Source: Roseovarius indicus (GTDB lineage: Bacteria > Pseudomonadota > Alphaproteobacteria > Rhodobacterales > Rhodobacteraceae). Taken from it: a stretch of DNA of 64,000 nucleotides. Numbering within the stretch: the stretch's first letter is position 1; the number at the start of each line of letters is the position of its first letter. Below, in pieces: positions 1 through 8,467 of the stretch. Location of the stretch: assembly GCF_008728195.1 (NCBI RefSeq), contig NZ_CP031598.1:4898001-4962000 (forward strand). The letters run 5' to 3'. The notes beneath the pieces were generated by a model. The model made no database searches. It was not told the DNA's origin and saw only the letters and a list, made by a program, of their open reading frames with translations. The translations under genes were made by a program, and so were the position numbers.

Positions 1-701
1 GGATCCACACCTCGCCGCCTGTCTTCTGCTGGCGAAACGTGAGCCACCCGTCCCGGTCAATGTTGCCCGGCCCGAGCCGCACCGCGTCAGACACACGCGC
101 GCCAGTCCAGAAGATCAACTCAAAGGCCAGACGCTCGATCGAGCCTAGCGGCCAGCACGCCCGGAAGCTGTCGATTTCCTCTGCGGACCATGGTGTGTGC
201 CCATGGCTCTTCGCAGTCTTCGCGCGCTTGATTCCGTCGCTTGGGTCTTTTTCGAGCCCGTCATGCTCGACCATCCATGCGCAGAAGCCCCGCCACATCT
301 TCAGCCGGTTGTTCCTGGCATGGCCATTGAAGCGGCTAAGGTCCTTTTCGATGTGTGGCGCTCGCAGGTCAGCACGGTTCGCGTGGCCGTAGCGTTCCGC
401 GGCATCATCAATCATACGCCGCCGTGCATCCCTTGTGCCCGTCGCCAGGGCGGCGAATGCGTCAGATGCCTTATACAGGTCCAAGCCCGCCGCAAGGCTG
501 CCCTCACGCACAGGACGGCGTGGCTGGACGCCTGCCGCCTCTGCATAAGCTGCGAGAAACTGCGGGTGATCCATGGGCAGATCAGGCATGGCAATGCCCT
601 TCCGGCCCTTTGGGCGGTAGTAGTATCTCGGATTGCCACTCGCGAAGGTGCCAGAGGGGTTAAGGTGCCTTAGCTTGAGAGGCCGAACGCCGCGTCGCAT
701 G
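1..701 (-). CDS. int: Phage tyrosine recombinase/integrase, cut by window edge
   Basis: Site-specific recombinase that would integrate and excise the phage element covering the left 17 kb. I translated the minus strand from an ATG at 701-699, which overlaps the upstream excisionase gene by 32 nt. The frame stays open to base 1, so the C-terminus with the His-X-X-Arg box and catalytic Tyr lies outside the window. Visible are an N-terminal core-binding (SAM-like) region, the segment WSAEEIDSFRACW, and the catalytic-arginine box FWTGARVSDAVRLG, followed by KTGGEVWI, all typical of the family. Its position at the end of the element, next to an AlpA-like gene, suggests the attachment site is just left of the window. 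The gene is partial here; the family call is firm. Confidence 0.88.
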
Positions 702-924
702 ATGTGCCGCTTCCCTCGCTTTGTTTCGGCGCTATATCAAACAGTGCCACGTCGAGCTCTTGCCGCAACCACAGGTTCACGCCCCCCAGGGCTCGCGGCG
801 CGGGCAGAACGCCTTCCTTGACCATCTTGTCAAAATGCCCCGGCGACACGCCACAATGCGCGGCCGCATCCTGCCTTTTCAGGCCAGTCGGCTCGGTCGC
901 GAATTGGTAGCGTCGGCTATTCAT
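670..924 (-). CDS. AlpA/excisionase-like DNA-binding protein
   Basis: Small protein (84 aa) with one helix-turn-helix segment, LKRQDAAAHCGVSPGHFDKM, followed by VLPAPRALGGVNLW, the layout of AlpA/Xis-type proteins that select a bent DNA site and control integrase or excision. I chose the ATG at 924 because AGAAGG lies 5-6 nt upstream; a longer frame begins at 1002 without such a site. The 3' end overlaps the integrase start by 32 nt, so the two are probably co-translated. Function is inferred from the HTH and the position beside int; it could equally be a transcription regulator of int. Confidence 0.75.
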   Translation of the reverse strand: MNSRRYQFATEPTGLKRQDAAAHCGVSPGHFDKMVKEGVLPAPRALGGVNLWLRQELDVALFDIAPKQSEGSGTSCDAAFGLSS

Positions 925-934
925 CAGCCTTCTC

Positions 935-1135
935 TCATCGCCTATGGGAAAATGGTCGATCTTCCCGGCCACTAAGCCCATCCCTTTTGCCATTGGTCTC
1001 ATCGATCCAGTTCAGGATCTCGGCACGCGCCTGCCTGTCCGCCAGTTCGACCTGGGCATTCATACGGTCGATTTCCGAGTTCCCTTGATCCACGTGGCGA
1101 TCACATTTCACCGTGGTGACAGTGGCGACCTTCAT
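935..1135 (-). CDS. Small phage hypothetical protein
   Basis: 66-residue, charged, largely alpha-helical-looking protein of unknown function. The central part (EIDRMNAQVELADRQARAEI) looks able to form a helix or short coiled coil; there is no signal peptide or membrane segment. The ATG at 1135 shares its A with the TGA stop of the upstream MerR-like gene (TGATG arrangement), which supports this start and translational coupling. The downstream neighbour is the AlpA-like gene, so it belongs to the leftward integration/regulation operon. I do not recognise a family. Confidence 0.6.
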   Translation of the reverse strand: MKVATVTTVKCDRHVDQGNSEIDRMNAQVELADRQARAEILNWIDETNGKRDGLSGREDRPFSHRR

Positions 1136-1782
1136 CACTCCGCCCCTTCGGCTAAGCGGAACGCGGGGCGTGGCAACCGGTCGATCACAATCTGGGCCAG
1201 CGCACCGAGGCAAAAGAGCATGACCGGGCCTTGAACAAACTCATCAAAGACTGTGTTCCCGAAGAAGGTCTCTTCGGATATGTCCTCGTCATAGTAGAAT
1301 TGGATTTCACCATTCGCCCAAACAATCAGCCAAGTCGGATGCTTCAAGCCTGTGATCCCAGCCAGCTGCTCAGCCGCCTTGATCATGGTTTTTTGGATGT
1401 GCACCTCTTCGACCATCTCGATCCGACGCTCATCTCCAATTTCAGCCTTGAGATGGGACAGTTCGTCTTCGGAGACCTTGCCAATCTCAACTTTCGCTTT
1501 TTCCCGCACCGGCCCCGAGAACGCTTTCGTACTCCAAATCGTGCTTTGAAAAATGGCGCGGGCCGCATGTCCCGCGAACTCCTTGGCAGCTTCCGGGGTG
1601 GTGCCACGTGAAACCAGCATCCCCATGACAAACATCACCAGCATGTCCGCCAGGTTGTAACGTGCATGACCCTCTCGCCGAGGTAGGTGACCCGCTCGCC
1701 GCCAGTTGCGAACCGTCGCCTGCTTGACTGACGTTATCTCCTCGGCCTCACTCGGGGTGTATGTTTCCAATTCCAGTTTCAT
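1135..1782 (-). CDS. MerR-like helix-turn-helix phage regulator
   Basis: Predicted DNA-binding protein of 215 aa. The N-terminal 60 residues contain a MerR-type winged helix: YTPSEAEEITSVKQATVRNW, then RRAGHLPRREGHARYNLADML. The remainder is an uncharacterised C-terminal domain ending in LAEGAE, similar in ending and arrangement to the neighbouring gene at 1879-2394, so the two may be diverged paralogues. I chose the ATG at 1782 because AAGGTG lies about 8 nt upstream; a further upstream start would lie inside a palindromic promoter region. A perfect inverted repeat, TTGACA-N5-TGTCAA, sits 35-50 bp upstream and could be its own operator. A role in lysogeny control is inference. Confidence 0.7.
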   Translation of the reverse strand: MKLELETYTPSEAEEITSVKQATVRNWRRAGHLPRREGHARYNLADMLVMFVMGMLVSRGTTPEAAKEFAGHAARAIFQSTIWSTKAFSGPVREKAKVEIGKVSEDELSHLKAEIGDERRIEMVEEVHIQKTMIKAAEQLAGITGLKHPTWLIVWANGEIQFYYDEDISEETFFGNTVFDEFVQGPVMLFCLGALAQIVIDRLPRPAFRLAEGAE

Positions 1783-1816
1783 CTGCCACACCTTGTTTTG
1801 TGTAGCGTTACGCAAA

Positions 1817-1833
1817 TTGACAATTCGTGTCAA
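1817..1833 (-). promoter_or_regulatory. Perfect inverted repeat, candidate operator/promoter
   Basis: TTGACA-N5-TGTCAA forms a perfect 6-bp-arm palindrome upstream of the MerR-like gene that starts at 1782. On the minus strand the right arm also reads TTGACA, a good -35 box, so a repressor bound here would cover the promoter. A further TGTCAATTGA lies at 1845-1854. Function is inferred from position. Confidence 0.45.
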
Positions 1834-1878
1834 GCAACACATTATGTCAATTGATCTGTCTGACGATCAAAATCGGCA

Positions 1879-2394
1879 TCACTCTGCCCCACCGAGCAAA
1901 CGAGAGATTTCTTCGTTCGTCCGGTTCACTACGAAGCCGAACGGAAGAGTCGTGGCCGGAAAACTCGGCAACATGCTCGAGAGGTGCGCCAATGCATCGT
2001 CGGCGTTTAAAAGTTCGCCGTAGAGGTCAAAGGACTGTACGGAATTCAGGTTGCTTTTGAGCATCGGAAAAGGTGTTTTGATGATCGCCACCAGGTCGTC
2101 GCCTAGCCGCTTCATTGGGGCTCCGCCTTCATGCTCCTCAATCCAACCTAGAGCGAAGGCAGCATAGACCGGTGTCCAATTCCGATCAGCTCCGATACGA
2201 TCCAGCTCCGCAACAATCGAACATGCGATAGCCTCCCCACGCGTATACAGACGCTGTTTTCCGGGTCCGGGAGATTGGTGCTTGTAAAGCGGCAGCGCCG
2301 CCTTTGCGTTCCAGTTGTTCACAGTCGAGGCGGGAAGACCGCTTATTGCACAAATACGGCCTCGGCTCAGGGTTGGCTCGTGCAGTCCATACAT
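1879..2394 (-). CDS. MerR-like helix-turn-helix phage regulator (second copy type)
   Basis: 171-residue predicted DNA-binding protein. The N-terminus reads LSRGRICAISGLPASTVNNW and then a wing-like segment with LYTRGEAIACSIVAEL, the same organisation as the protein at 1135-1782. The C-terminal half is unknown and ends LLGGAE. The ATG at 2394 was chosen because AGAGGA lies 8 nt upstream. The longer frame to 2478 would read through an 8-bp-arm inverted repeat (2412-2441) that is better explained as an operator. It is the upstream gene of the leftward regulator pair; specificity is unknown. Confidence 0.65.
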   Translation of the reverse strand: MYGLHEPTLSRGRICAISGLPASTVNNWNAKAALPLYKHQSPGPGKQRLYTRGEAIACSIVAELDRIGADRNWTPVYAAFALGWIEEHEGGAPMKRLGDDLVAIIKTPFPMLKSNLNSVQSFDLYGELLNADDALAHLSSMLPSFPATTLPFGFVVNRTNEEISRLLGGAE

Positions 2395-2411
2395 AGTGGA
2401 ATTCCTCTTAT

Positions 2412-2441
2412 GGCTTTCGCTGTAAGCTTTAACCGAAAGCC
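2412..2441. promoter_or_regulatory. Inverted repeat upstream of HTH gene, candidate operator
   Basis: GGCTTTCG-N14-CGAAAGCC, perfect 8-bp arms, located 18-47 bp upstream of the ATG of the MerR-like gene. The spacing and place fit an autoregulatory operator. Its sequence differs from the palindrome in front of the related gene at 1782, so the two regulators would have different specificities. Confidence 0.45.
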
Positions 2442-2490
2442 TTCTCGAGATCAACACCTGAATACTGTCATTCCCCATTGCTCGAACTGA

Positions 2491-2937
2491 TCAGGTGATC
2501 GGATAACCTTCGAGCCCGGTGCACGCTTTCCAGATCGCGACTATGGTGCGACAATCGCCAGACTGGGCGTGTTCGGCCAGCTCGTCGGCGTCAATGAAGC
2601 CAGGATCTACATAGGCCCATGCGAGAGCTGCCAGCCCCGCTATGCCCTCCAGCGACGTGGGTCTGAGGGCCAACATCTGCTTCTCAATCCTAAACTCGCG
2701 GGCTTGAGCGGCAATTGACCTTGGATCGTCAAAATCCCCGTTACCGGGAAGCTCTGCAAGCTCGCGCCACTCTTTGCGAGTATCCAACCACTCGCGATAG
2801 AGCGACGCCACCGGATCAGGTGAACATGCCGTTCCAGAGGCAGGCAAAGCCAGCGCTGCGCCGGAGACGGGCAGCGCGGTCAAGATGGTACGGCGGGACA
2901 TAGCGGGGCTGTTCGCGCTAGCGCGTTCATTGGTCAT
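2491..2937 (-). CDS. Phage-encoded exported protein of unknown function
   Basis: 148 aa. Residues 14-38 have a twin-arginine-like start (MSRRTIL) followed by a hydrophobic Ala/Leu-rich stretch and an ASGTA cleavage-like end, suggesting export by Tat or Sec. The rest is soluble and rich in Leu, Ala and Glu, with SLEGIAGLAALAW and an acidic C-terminal half. No catalytic motif was recognised. It is divergently placed from the XRE regulator at 3028, across a palindromic region, so its expression may be controlled by that switch. It could be a lysogenic-conversion or moron gene; this is inference. Confidence 0.6.
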   Translation of the reverse strand: MTNERASANSPAMSRRTILTALPVSGAALALPASGTACSPDPVASLYREWLDTRKEWRELAELPGNGDFDDPRSIAAQAREFRIEKQMLALRPTSLEGIAGLAALAWAYVDPGFIDADELAEHAQSGDCRTIVAIWKACTGLEGYPIT

Positions 2938-2962
2938 TGTCAGGGTCTCCTGATTAGAGTAT

Positions 2963-2985
2963 TGATAACAACGTTATGTTTATCA
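2963..2985. promoter_or_regulatory. Divergent promoter region with inverted repeat
   Basis: TGATAA-N11-TTATCA (6-bp arms) lies in the 90-bp AT-rich gap between the leftward exported-protein gene (start 2937) and the rightward XRE gene (start 3028). It is the only AT-rich patch in the neighbourhood and is a plausible operator for the XRE protein. Position and symmetry are seen; function is inferred. Confidence 0.45.
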
Positions 2986-3027
2986 TACACTGCAACACGC
3001 GTCAAGAAAAATAACGAGGTTATAAAA

Positions 3028-3249
3028 GTGAACGCTATACAGTGCAAAATGGCCAGAGCCGCCCTCGGTATTGGCGTTCGCGATCTCGCCGCACTTGCAA
3101 ATGTTGCTCAGGCCACGGTGTCTCGCCTAGAGCGCGGAGAAGAATTGAAACCTGCCACGGTAGTTGCTATCCGATCTGCCCTCGAAGCCGCCGGGGTGCA
3201 GTTCATCGAGGAAAACGGCGGCGGCGCTGGAGTGAGATTGAGGAAATGA
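3028..3249 (+). CDS. XRE-family helix-turn-helix regulator (phage)
   Basis: Short (73 aa) single-domain DNA-binding protein. The Cro/CI-type HTH is visible as MARAALGIGVRDLAALANVA, then QATVSRLERGEELKPATVVA and LEAAGVQFIEENGGGAGVRL, a form very common in alphaproteobacteria. I chose the GTG at 3028, preceded by GAGG with an 8-nt spacer; the first ATG in the longer frame (2962) has no ribosome site and would overlap the palindromic promoter. The stop overlaps the next gene's ATG (ATGA). It probably governs the divergent promoter region between itself and the exported protein. Confidence 0.82.
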   Translation: MNAIQCKMARAALGIGVRDLAALANVAQATVSRLERGEELKPATVVAIRSALEAAGVQFIEENGGGAGVRLRK

Positions 3250-3521
3250 GCATGAGATACTCGGGCAACGGTCAGCTGATCTTTAAGGCCGAAACAATTC
3301 CTGTGAAATACGAGGTCCGCGAGATTGTGACAGGAGGCCTTCGCGACCACAGAGGATACGTTGAAGGCGACCCATCGGCATTTGTACGCCTCGCGTGGGG
3401 AGAGCCCTCGGCAAAGTTGGAATTTGAAGACGGGAGAATCTTAAACGTGATGTTCCCCCGTCTGACGATGGGCGATTCACGCATCCAAATCGTTGGAAGC
3501 GGCGCAATTCAGAGCCCGTAA
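3246..3521 (+). CDS. Small conserved-type hypothetical protein
   Basis: 91-residue soluble protein whose ATG overlaps the stop of the XRE gene (ATGA), so it is co-translated with it. It has alternating beta-strand-like stretches (QLIFKAETIPVKYEVREIV; RILNVMFPRLTMGDSRIQIV) and no membrane or signal segment. The protein ends just before the converging tail genes. No family recognised. The genetic coupling suggests it modifies or accompanies the XRE regulator, but the sequence does not show how. Confidence 0.6.
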   Translation: MSMRYSGNGQLIFKAETIPVKYEVREIVTGGLRDHRGYVEGDPSAFVRLAWGEPSAKLEFEDGRILNVMFPRLTMGDSRIQIVGSGAIQSP

Positions 3522-3543
3522 ACGGTTACGCGCCTGCCAGCTC

Positions 3544-3900
3544 TCAACCCACCGCCAAATCGAACAGCACCGGCGTGATTGCGTGTGCCGATTGCGGCGG
3601 CAGGACCTTCGCGCCCTCCGGCACCCGCCCCCTGTCATAGGTGTGCTGCATCCATATCCTGTCCATCTCGAGCAGGATCGCCACGTGGCGTGGCTCCAGC
3701 GGCAGGCGCATTAGTCGCATCCAGCATTCGATTTCGGTTGGCTGTATTGGGTTCGGCCCCGCCGGCCCGAGGATCCGGGTGCGCGACAGGCTGGTGAAGA
3801 CGTTCCAGAGTACCGAACTCCCCTCAGGCAAGCGCAGAGGTTCCCCGTCAAGGTGCGCTTCCAGAGCGCGTGTTAGCTGCCCACGCAGGCGTTCGGTCAT
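3544..3900 (-). CDS. Phage tail-region protein, unknown function
   Basis: 118-residue protein, last gene of the leftward structural operon. The ATG at 3900 overlaps the stop of the preceding tail gene (ATGA). The sequence is mostly helical, with the segment IECWMRLMRLPLEPRHVAIL, and has the size and placement of proteins that follow the distal tail gene in small siphovirus-like clusters. No enzymatic motif or transmembrane segment is seen. It converges on the XRE unit. Calling it a tail-assembly or tail-completion component rests only on operon position. Confidence 0.6.
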   Translation of the reverse strand: MTERLRGQLTRALEAHLDGEPLRLPEGSSVLWNVFTSLSRTRILGPAGPNPIQPTEIECWMRLMRLPLEPRHVAILLEMDRIWMQHTYDRGRVPEGAKVLPPQSAHAITPVLFDLAVG

Positions 3901-4517
3901 GTCGCGAACCCGAGGATCTCGGTGGTGGTTCCAGGCGCGCTGGCCGGAATGTCCGTTGCGACCAGGGCCTCTTGTGCCTCGGTGATGGCCGTAGTGGTCG
4001 TGCGCTGAACCCAATACGTGCCGGAGATGGTCAGCAGGGCCGATGCTGGCACCGTTTTGCCGTCGATTCCATAGATGCTGTTTGCATAATCCGCGACGAA
4101 GTACGGGGCGCGACACGAATTCTTAGGGATATAACTAGCGAACCAAGGTGCGGCGGGCAGCAACATCATCTTCGCCTGAAGACTGACATATTGCCCTCCC
4201 AAAGCACGCACCTGAAACGGAGGGTCTCCCTTCATAATCTTGTACCACCCTGGTTCCTGAGTGAGAGGGTCGCGAAATATGAACGGCTTGACGCCCAAAC
4301 CAAGCTCCGTCTTGAACCACGCTTTGAAGGTGCCGTATTCCGACAGGGTAAGAGATCTGAACGAAACGTCATAGATCTCCGGTGCTCCAGTCGTTAAGGG
4401 GCGTTCGATCGGCGCGCCGACCTGAGGGGTGAACGAAGCCCGGTTATCCATGAATCCGCCAGAGTAGCTGACCAGGGGTTTTTGGGGTAGAGACGTTGGC
4501 CAAAAAGCTACATTCAT
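3897..4517 (-). CDS. Putative distal tail protein
   Basis: 206-residue structural protein directly downstream of the tape measure gene (4-nt ATGA overlap at 4514-4517). The N-terminus (FWPTSLPQKPLVSYSGGF) and the middle (FKTELGLGVKPFIFRDP) look like beta-rich domains of small tail-tip or distal tail proteins, and the distal tail protein normally follows the tape measure. The C-terminus is Thr/Ala-rich. I see no receptor-binding or fibre repeats. The product name is by position and general look, not by a recognised motif. Confidence 0.6.
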   Translation of the reverse strand: MNVAFWPTSLPQKPLVSYSGGFMDNRASFTPQVGAPIERPLTTGAPEIYDVSFRSLTLSEYGTFKAWFKTELGLGVKPFIFRDPLTQEPGWYKIMKGDPPFQVRALGGQYVSLQAKMMLLPAAPWFASYIPKNSCRAPYFVADYANSIYGIDGKTVPASALLTISGTYWVQRTTTTAITEAQEALVATDIPASAPGTTTEILGFAT

Positions 4518-6847
4518 CGCGATTTTACCTTTCTTGATGCGCCGTACCGGCTGCCTAAAGAGCCATCCATTTTGCCGCCTCTTATTGCGGAATTGACTTC
4601 GGCAATAAGAACGTCGCGCCCATCTGGGCCGCGCTCTCGACGCTGCTCGACCGACGTGTCATCGCCCCGATTGTTGACCACTCGGAACTCAATATTCGGG
4701 CCATCTCCAGTGGCCCGAGCCCCATTCGGAATAACCCGCTCACCTTTTTCGAGAATGGCCGGAACCTCATTCGGCCGTAAGCCCGCAGTCCCGCCGTTGT
4801 GGTATCGAGGCGCGCCGGCGAACACCGAAGGCGAAACTGCACGGCCGCGCCGGTAGCCATCCCGTCCGGCAATGCCCCCGTCATGAAGGACGGCCGCCAT
4901 TACTCCACCACCGCCGCCTCTTGCGCCACCGAATAGGCCACCGCCAATCGATCCGAACAGGCCACCGAAGAGGCCACTGAGAGCCGCTTCCAGTGCTAGG
5001 TCCGCGAGCCTTGCGATCAGTCGACTGATGGCTTCCTCGGCGCTTGCGGCGCCGGTGATGAAGTCCGCGAAGGCATCTTGGGCTGCGCTACGGAACTCCT
5101 CCTGCAAGTTCTCGGCCTCTTGCATGCTGTCCCTGATGGTATCAACGCTGTTCGCGGCATCGACATATTCCGCGGCGAGGGCTTCGATCTGGGCAACCAA
5201 CTCCGGCGTGATCTCGATGCCGGCCATCTGGGCTTCGTGGAGCAGCTCCGCCTTCTTCGCGGCGTAGTCCATCGCATCGCCCACGTTCCGTCCGCTCTCG
5301 GCCACGGACGCCAGGGCTAGGGCCTCCTGCTCCAGTGCCGCTATATCCGCACGTGTCTCCTGGATTTCTTTCCTGAAACCGTCGAGGGTCTGCGAGCCGC
5401 CGCCGGTGGTCGCACCGGGAACGCCGAAGCTGGCATCCACGCTAGGCAGCCGCGGGCGCAGCGAGGTCTTCGGCGCGTAGGGATTCGGCGGTCTGTTGTT
5501 CGGCCGGCCGTTCCGAGGCCCGTAGTCGACGGCGGTTTCCGTGTCGCCCTCGGGAAGGTTTTCGCGAAGTGCCGCGGCGTTCTGCGCTGCCGTCCTCAGG
5601 GCCTCGGCAATCCCACCGATGGCTCCGATCACGTTGCCGAAACGCTGGGCGTCTACGTCGCTCAGGCCCTGCACGAGTTCTTCGGCTTCCTCCACCAGTT
5701 CGGCCACCGCGCCCTCGAAGTCGCCGGCGCTCGTGGCCCCGTTCTGGAAGGCGCGCATTTCCGCTTCGATCTCCTGCAAGATCGCGGCCAACTCGTGCGC
5801 CTCGTCGAGATCTGCCACATCCATGAGGCGTATCCCATCCGGCCCGGTGGCCCTGTTGATGGCCCGGTACAGCTCTTCGTAGGTGTCCACGAGATCTTCG
5901 ACGCCGGCCTTCTGATCTTCGGTCACGGCGGCCGCGTCCTTCAGGGCCCGGTAGTTGGCTTCGCCCATCATCGCGATGGCGCGCTCGGCCGATCCGAATA
6001 TGTCGTCGACGTCGAAGCTGAAGGCTTCCTCAAGCGCGCCCGCGAGGTTCACCACGATGGTCTTCGAGATTGTTGCCACCCGCGCCTGAACTTCGGCGAA
6101 CTTGCGATCCAGCTCGGCGGCGCGTTCCACCGCCTCTTCATCAATCACGATGCCCAGCTCGTTGGCTCGCGCCGTGAGCTGCCGGATACCCCGTTCGCCC
6201 TGGTCGATCAGCTCCACGAAACGCTCGCCCGCCGTACCGCCGAACACCTCGTCGGCCACGCGAATTTGCGCGGCACTGTCGAGATCCTCCATCCGCCCGA
6301 TGATATCGGCGAAGAGTTCCTCCGGCTCCTCCAAGCGGCGCTTGAGATCGCTGGCGCCGTAGCCTAGGCGCCGGAACGCCTCGGCCGCCGGACCCTGGCC
6401 GGTCACTATGAATTCATCGGCGCGTAGTTGCAGCTCCTTCAGACCGTCGATCAGGGCATCCACCTCGATCCGGTTCTGCTCGCCGACGAACTTCAGTTCC
6501 TGGAACGCCGTGACGCTCACTCCAGATCGCTCGGCTTGTCGGCCGAGTTCGGCCAAGCTGCGAACCGCATCGGTCGAAGCTTTCGTGATTGCGGCCATGC
6601 CGGCAGCGATCGCCGTCGCCGCAAACGCTTTGCCGAACGAGCCGATGCGCGTCGATGTGGAGGCCAGCGCCTGGTTGATCCGTTTCGTGGAGGTGAGCAT
6701 GTCGCGCTCCATCGCGCTGGTCGTGACCTTCGATCCGCGGCGCAAGGCGTTATAGGAGTTCGTGCCCCGCTTCTCGGCCTTGATCATGTTCTTCTCGAAA
6801 TCCCGGATGCGGGCTTCGAGGGCAACAATCAGGCGTTCTTCATCCAT
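4514..6847 (-). CDS. Phage tail tape measure protein
   Basis: 777-residue protein, the largest of the operon. It begins with a coiled-coil-like basic region (residues 1-60), has a hydrophobic stretch (FAATAIAAGMAAI), long Glu/Ala-rich helical regions through about residue 420, a Pro/Asn-rich linker, and a C-terminal Gly-rich portion (LFGGLFGSIGGGLFGGARGG) followed by LHDGGIAGRDG and HNGGTAGLRPNEVPAILEKGE. That last pair is characteristic of tape measure C-termini. It sets tail length and forms the inner tail channel. Its length implies a short siphovirus-type tail. It sits between terminase and the distal tail gene, unlike the usual order. Confidence 0.85.
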   Translation of the reverse strand: MDEERLIVALEARIRDFEKNMIKAEKRGTNSYNALRRGSKVTTSAMERDMLTSTKRINQALASTSTRIGSFGKAFAATAIAAGMAAITKASTDAVRSLAELGRQAERSGVSVTAFQELKFVGEQNRIEVDALIDGLKELQLRADEFIVTGQGPAAEAFRRLGYGASDLKRRLEEPEELFADIIGRMEDLDSAAQIRVADEVFGGTAGERFVELIDQGERGIRQLTARANELGIVIDEEAVERAAELDRKFAEVQARVATISKTIVVNLAGALEEAFSFDVDDIFGSAERAIAMMGEANYRALKDAAAVTEDQKAGVEDLVDTYEELYRAINRATGPDGIRLMDVADLDEAHELAAILQEIEAEMRAFQNGATSAGDFEGAVAELVEEAEELVQGLSDVDAQRFGNVIGAIGGIAEALRTAAQNAAALRENLPEGDTETAVDYGPRNGRPNNRPPNPYAPKTSLRPRLPSVDASFGVPGATTGGGSQTLDGFRKEIQETRADIAALEQEALALASVAESGRNVGDAMDYAAKKAELLHEAQMAGIEITPELVAQIEALAAEYVDAANSVDTIRDSMQEAENLQEEFRSAAQDAFADFITGAASAEEAISRLIARLADLALEAALSGLFGGLFGSIGGGLFGGARGGGGGVMAAVLHDGGIAGRDGYRRGRAVSPSVFAGAPRYHNGGTAGLRPNEVPAILEKGERVIPNGARATGDGPNIEFRVVNNRGDDTSVEQRRERGPDGRDVLIAEVNSAIRGGKMDGSLGSRYGASRKVKSR

Positions 6848-6859
6848 TCATCGGCCTCC

Positions 6860-8467
6860 TCAAGCCATCCACATATCGTCCGAAAACCACGACGCCGAGG
6901 TTACAAAACCCTCTTCATCAGCCGCACATCGCGCCACGGCCATCGCCGCCGCCACGGCACCATCGATCTTGTTGCCGCTCTTGCCCTTGTGAAACGATCG
7001 GTTCCCGGCCGCGTCGATGTGGAGTTGAATGTTGCCGAAGTTCCAGCGCAGGACGGGGTGCCCGCCGTGGCGGAAGTTGCCGCTCAGGATCGCCCGCTCA
7101 AGCTCCTTGACGGCCGGCGCCATGGTCACCCATCCCTGCCGGAACTCGACCACTGGGAGCCCGTCCTCGTTGAGGCTCGACATCATGTGACGCCCATAGG
7201 TGGGGTCGAAGGCGATTTCCTTGACGTTAAACCGGGCGCAGAGCTCGCGGATATGGTCCTCCACGGCCTTCAAGTCGACAGTATTGCCGGGCGTCGGGAT
7301 GATGTACCCATCTTCTGCCCATGACAGGTAGTCGACGCCGTGCAACTCTCCACGGCCGCGCAGGTTGTCCTCAGGGCAGAAGAAGAACGGGATTACCTGG
7401 TACCCGTTTTCGCCATCGCGCCAGCAAGCCACAACCACCGTCAGGTCTTCATTCTTCGACAGGTCCACGCCGAGGTAGCATGGCTCCTGGACGATCTCCA
7501 ACTCCTCCGGATCGACCTCTGATGCGCCTTGGTCGTAGACATGCATCTCCACGAACGGTGACGTCGTCTGATCGAGCCATCTATTGAGATTGAATTGCAG
7601 GAAACTGTCGCGCTCAAACGGCGAATGTTCGGCCTTGCGCGCTTTGTCGCGGAAGGCGGAGAGGTCCGGGTAACCGTGCTGCAGACCCGGGTTGACCACA
7701 TGCCAGAGCGCTTCGTCGCGCCAGTCGTCTTCCGGTTCAGCCATGAAAATGACGGGCAGTGTGGCCGGATCCTCGATCTCGCCCTTCTGCACCTTGATCG
7801 CGTACTCCACCTGTTGCCAGGCAAGATTCTCCTGGCCCCGACCGGAGGTGGAGGCAATGATCATCAGGGTTCCGGGCACCTTCACCAGGGCACTGTCGAG
7901 TGCCTCCCATTGGCGCAAGCCCGCGCGACCTTCCCATGCGTGCAGTTCGTCAGCGATCACAACATTGGGCGTCTTGCCATGCTGCACCTTCCCGTCCGAT
8001 GCCACGGCAACATACTTCGTCTGTCGCTTGCGGCAAAATATCTTGGATTGATATTCCCGCAGACTCAGGTGTTTCGCGAGCCGCTTGTCGAAGTGGATAA
8101 GCATCGCGGCTTCGTTATAGAGTTCCATGGCCTGTTCATGCGCCGACGCGGCCGAGACCATCAGTCCGCCAGGTTCGCTTTCCGGCCCGATCAGGTGCAA
8201 CAGCGTTATGGCGGCCGCCAACGAGGTCTTGCGATTGCCTCGAGGCAATAGGAGGACCACCCGCCGCACCAGGCGCGATCCATCTTCGCTTCTCGGTCCA
8301 TAAATTCGGCGGATCGTGTTCTCCTGCCAGGGATCGAGCTGGAACGGATGCCCGGCTGCCGGGTTCTTCGGATGTTTCAGCTTCCGAAGCCAGTCGACGG
8401 CCAGTTGGCCCCGGCCGAGAGGATCCGGGATCTCCTCCGGGGCATCGATCCACGAGGGCACTAGCAT
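6860..8467 (-). CDS. terL: Phage terminase large subunit
   Basis: ATP-driven DNA packaging motor, 535 aa. The ATPase domain shows a Walker A-like segment LLLPRGNRKTSL (about residues 72-83) and Walker B NVVIADELHAW (D173, E174). The C-terminal RNase H-like nuclease shows GVDLSKNEDLT and the late acidic region KIDGAVAAAMA. The Arg/Lys-type Walker A is usual for this family. The start overlaps the TerS stop (TGATG), so both subunits are coupled. It is located after the head-tail joining genes rather than before the portal, which is atypical. Confidence 0.93.
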   Translation of the reverse strand: MLVPSWIDAPEEIPDPLGRGQLAVDWLRKLKHPKNPAAGHPFQLDPWQENTIRRIYGPRSEDGSRLVRRVVLLLPRGNRKTSLAAAITLLHLIGPESEPGGLMVSAASAHEQAMELYNEAAMLIHFDKRLAKHLSLREYQSKIFCRKRQTKYVAVASDGKVQHGKTPNVVIADELHAWEGRAGLRQWEALDSALVKVPGTLMIIASTSGRGQENLAWQQVEYAIKVQKGEIEDPATLPVIFMAEPEDDWRDEALWHVVNPGLQHGYPDLSAFRDKARKAEHSPFERDSFLQFNLNRWLDQTTSPFVEMHVYDQGASEVDPEELEIVQEPCYLGVDLSKNEDLTVVVACWRDGENGYQVIPFFFCPEDNLRGRGELHGVDYLSWAEDGYIIPTPGNTVDLKAVEDHIRELCARFNVKEIAFDPTYGRHMMSSLNEDGLPVVEFRQGWVTMAPAVKELERAILSGNFRHGGHPVLRWNFGNIQLHIDAAGNRSFHKGKSGNKIDGAVAAAMAVARCAADEEGFVTSASWFSDDMWMA

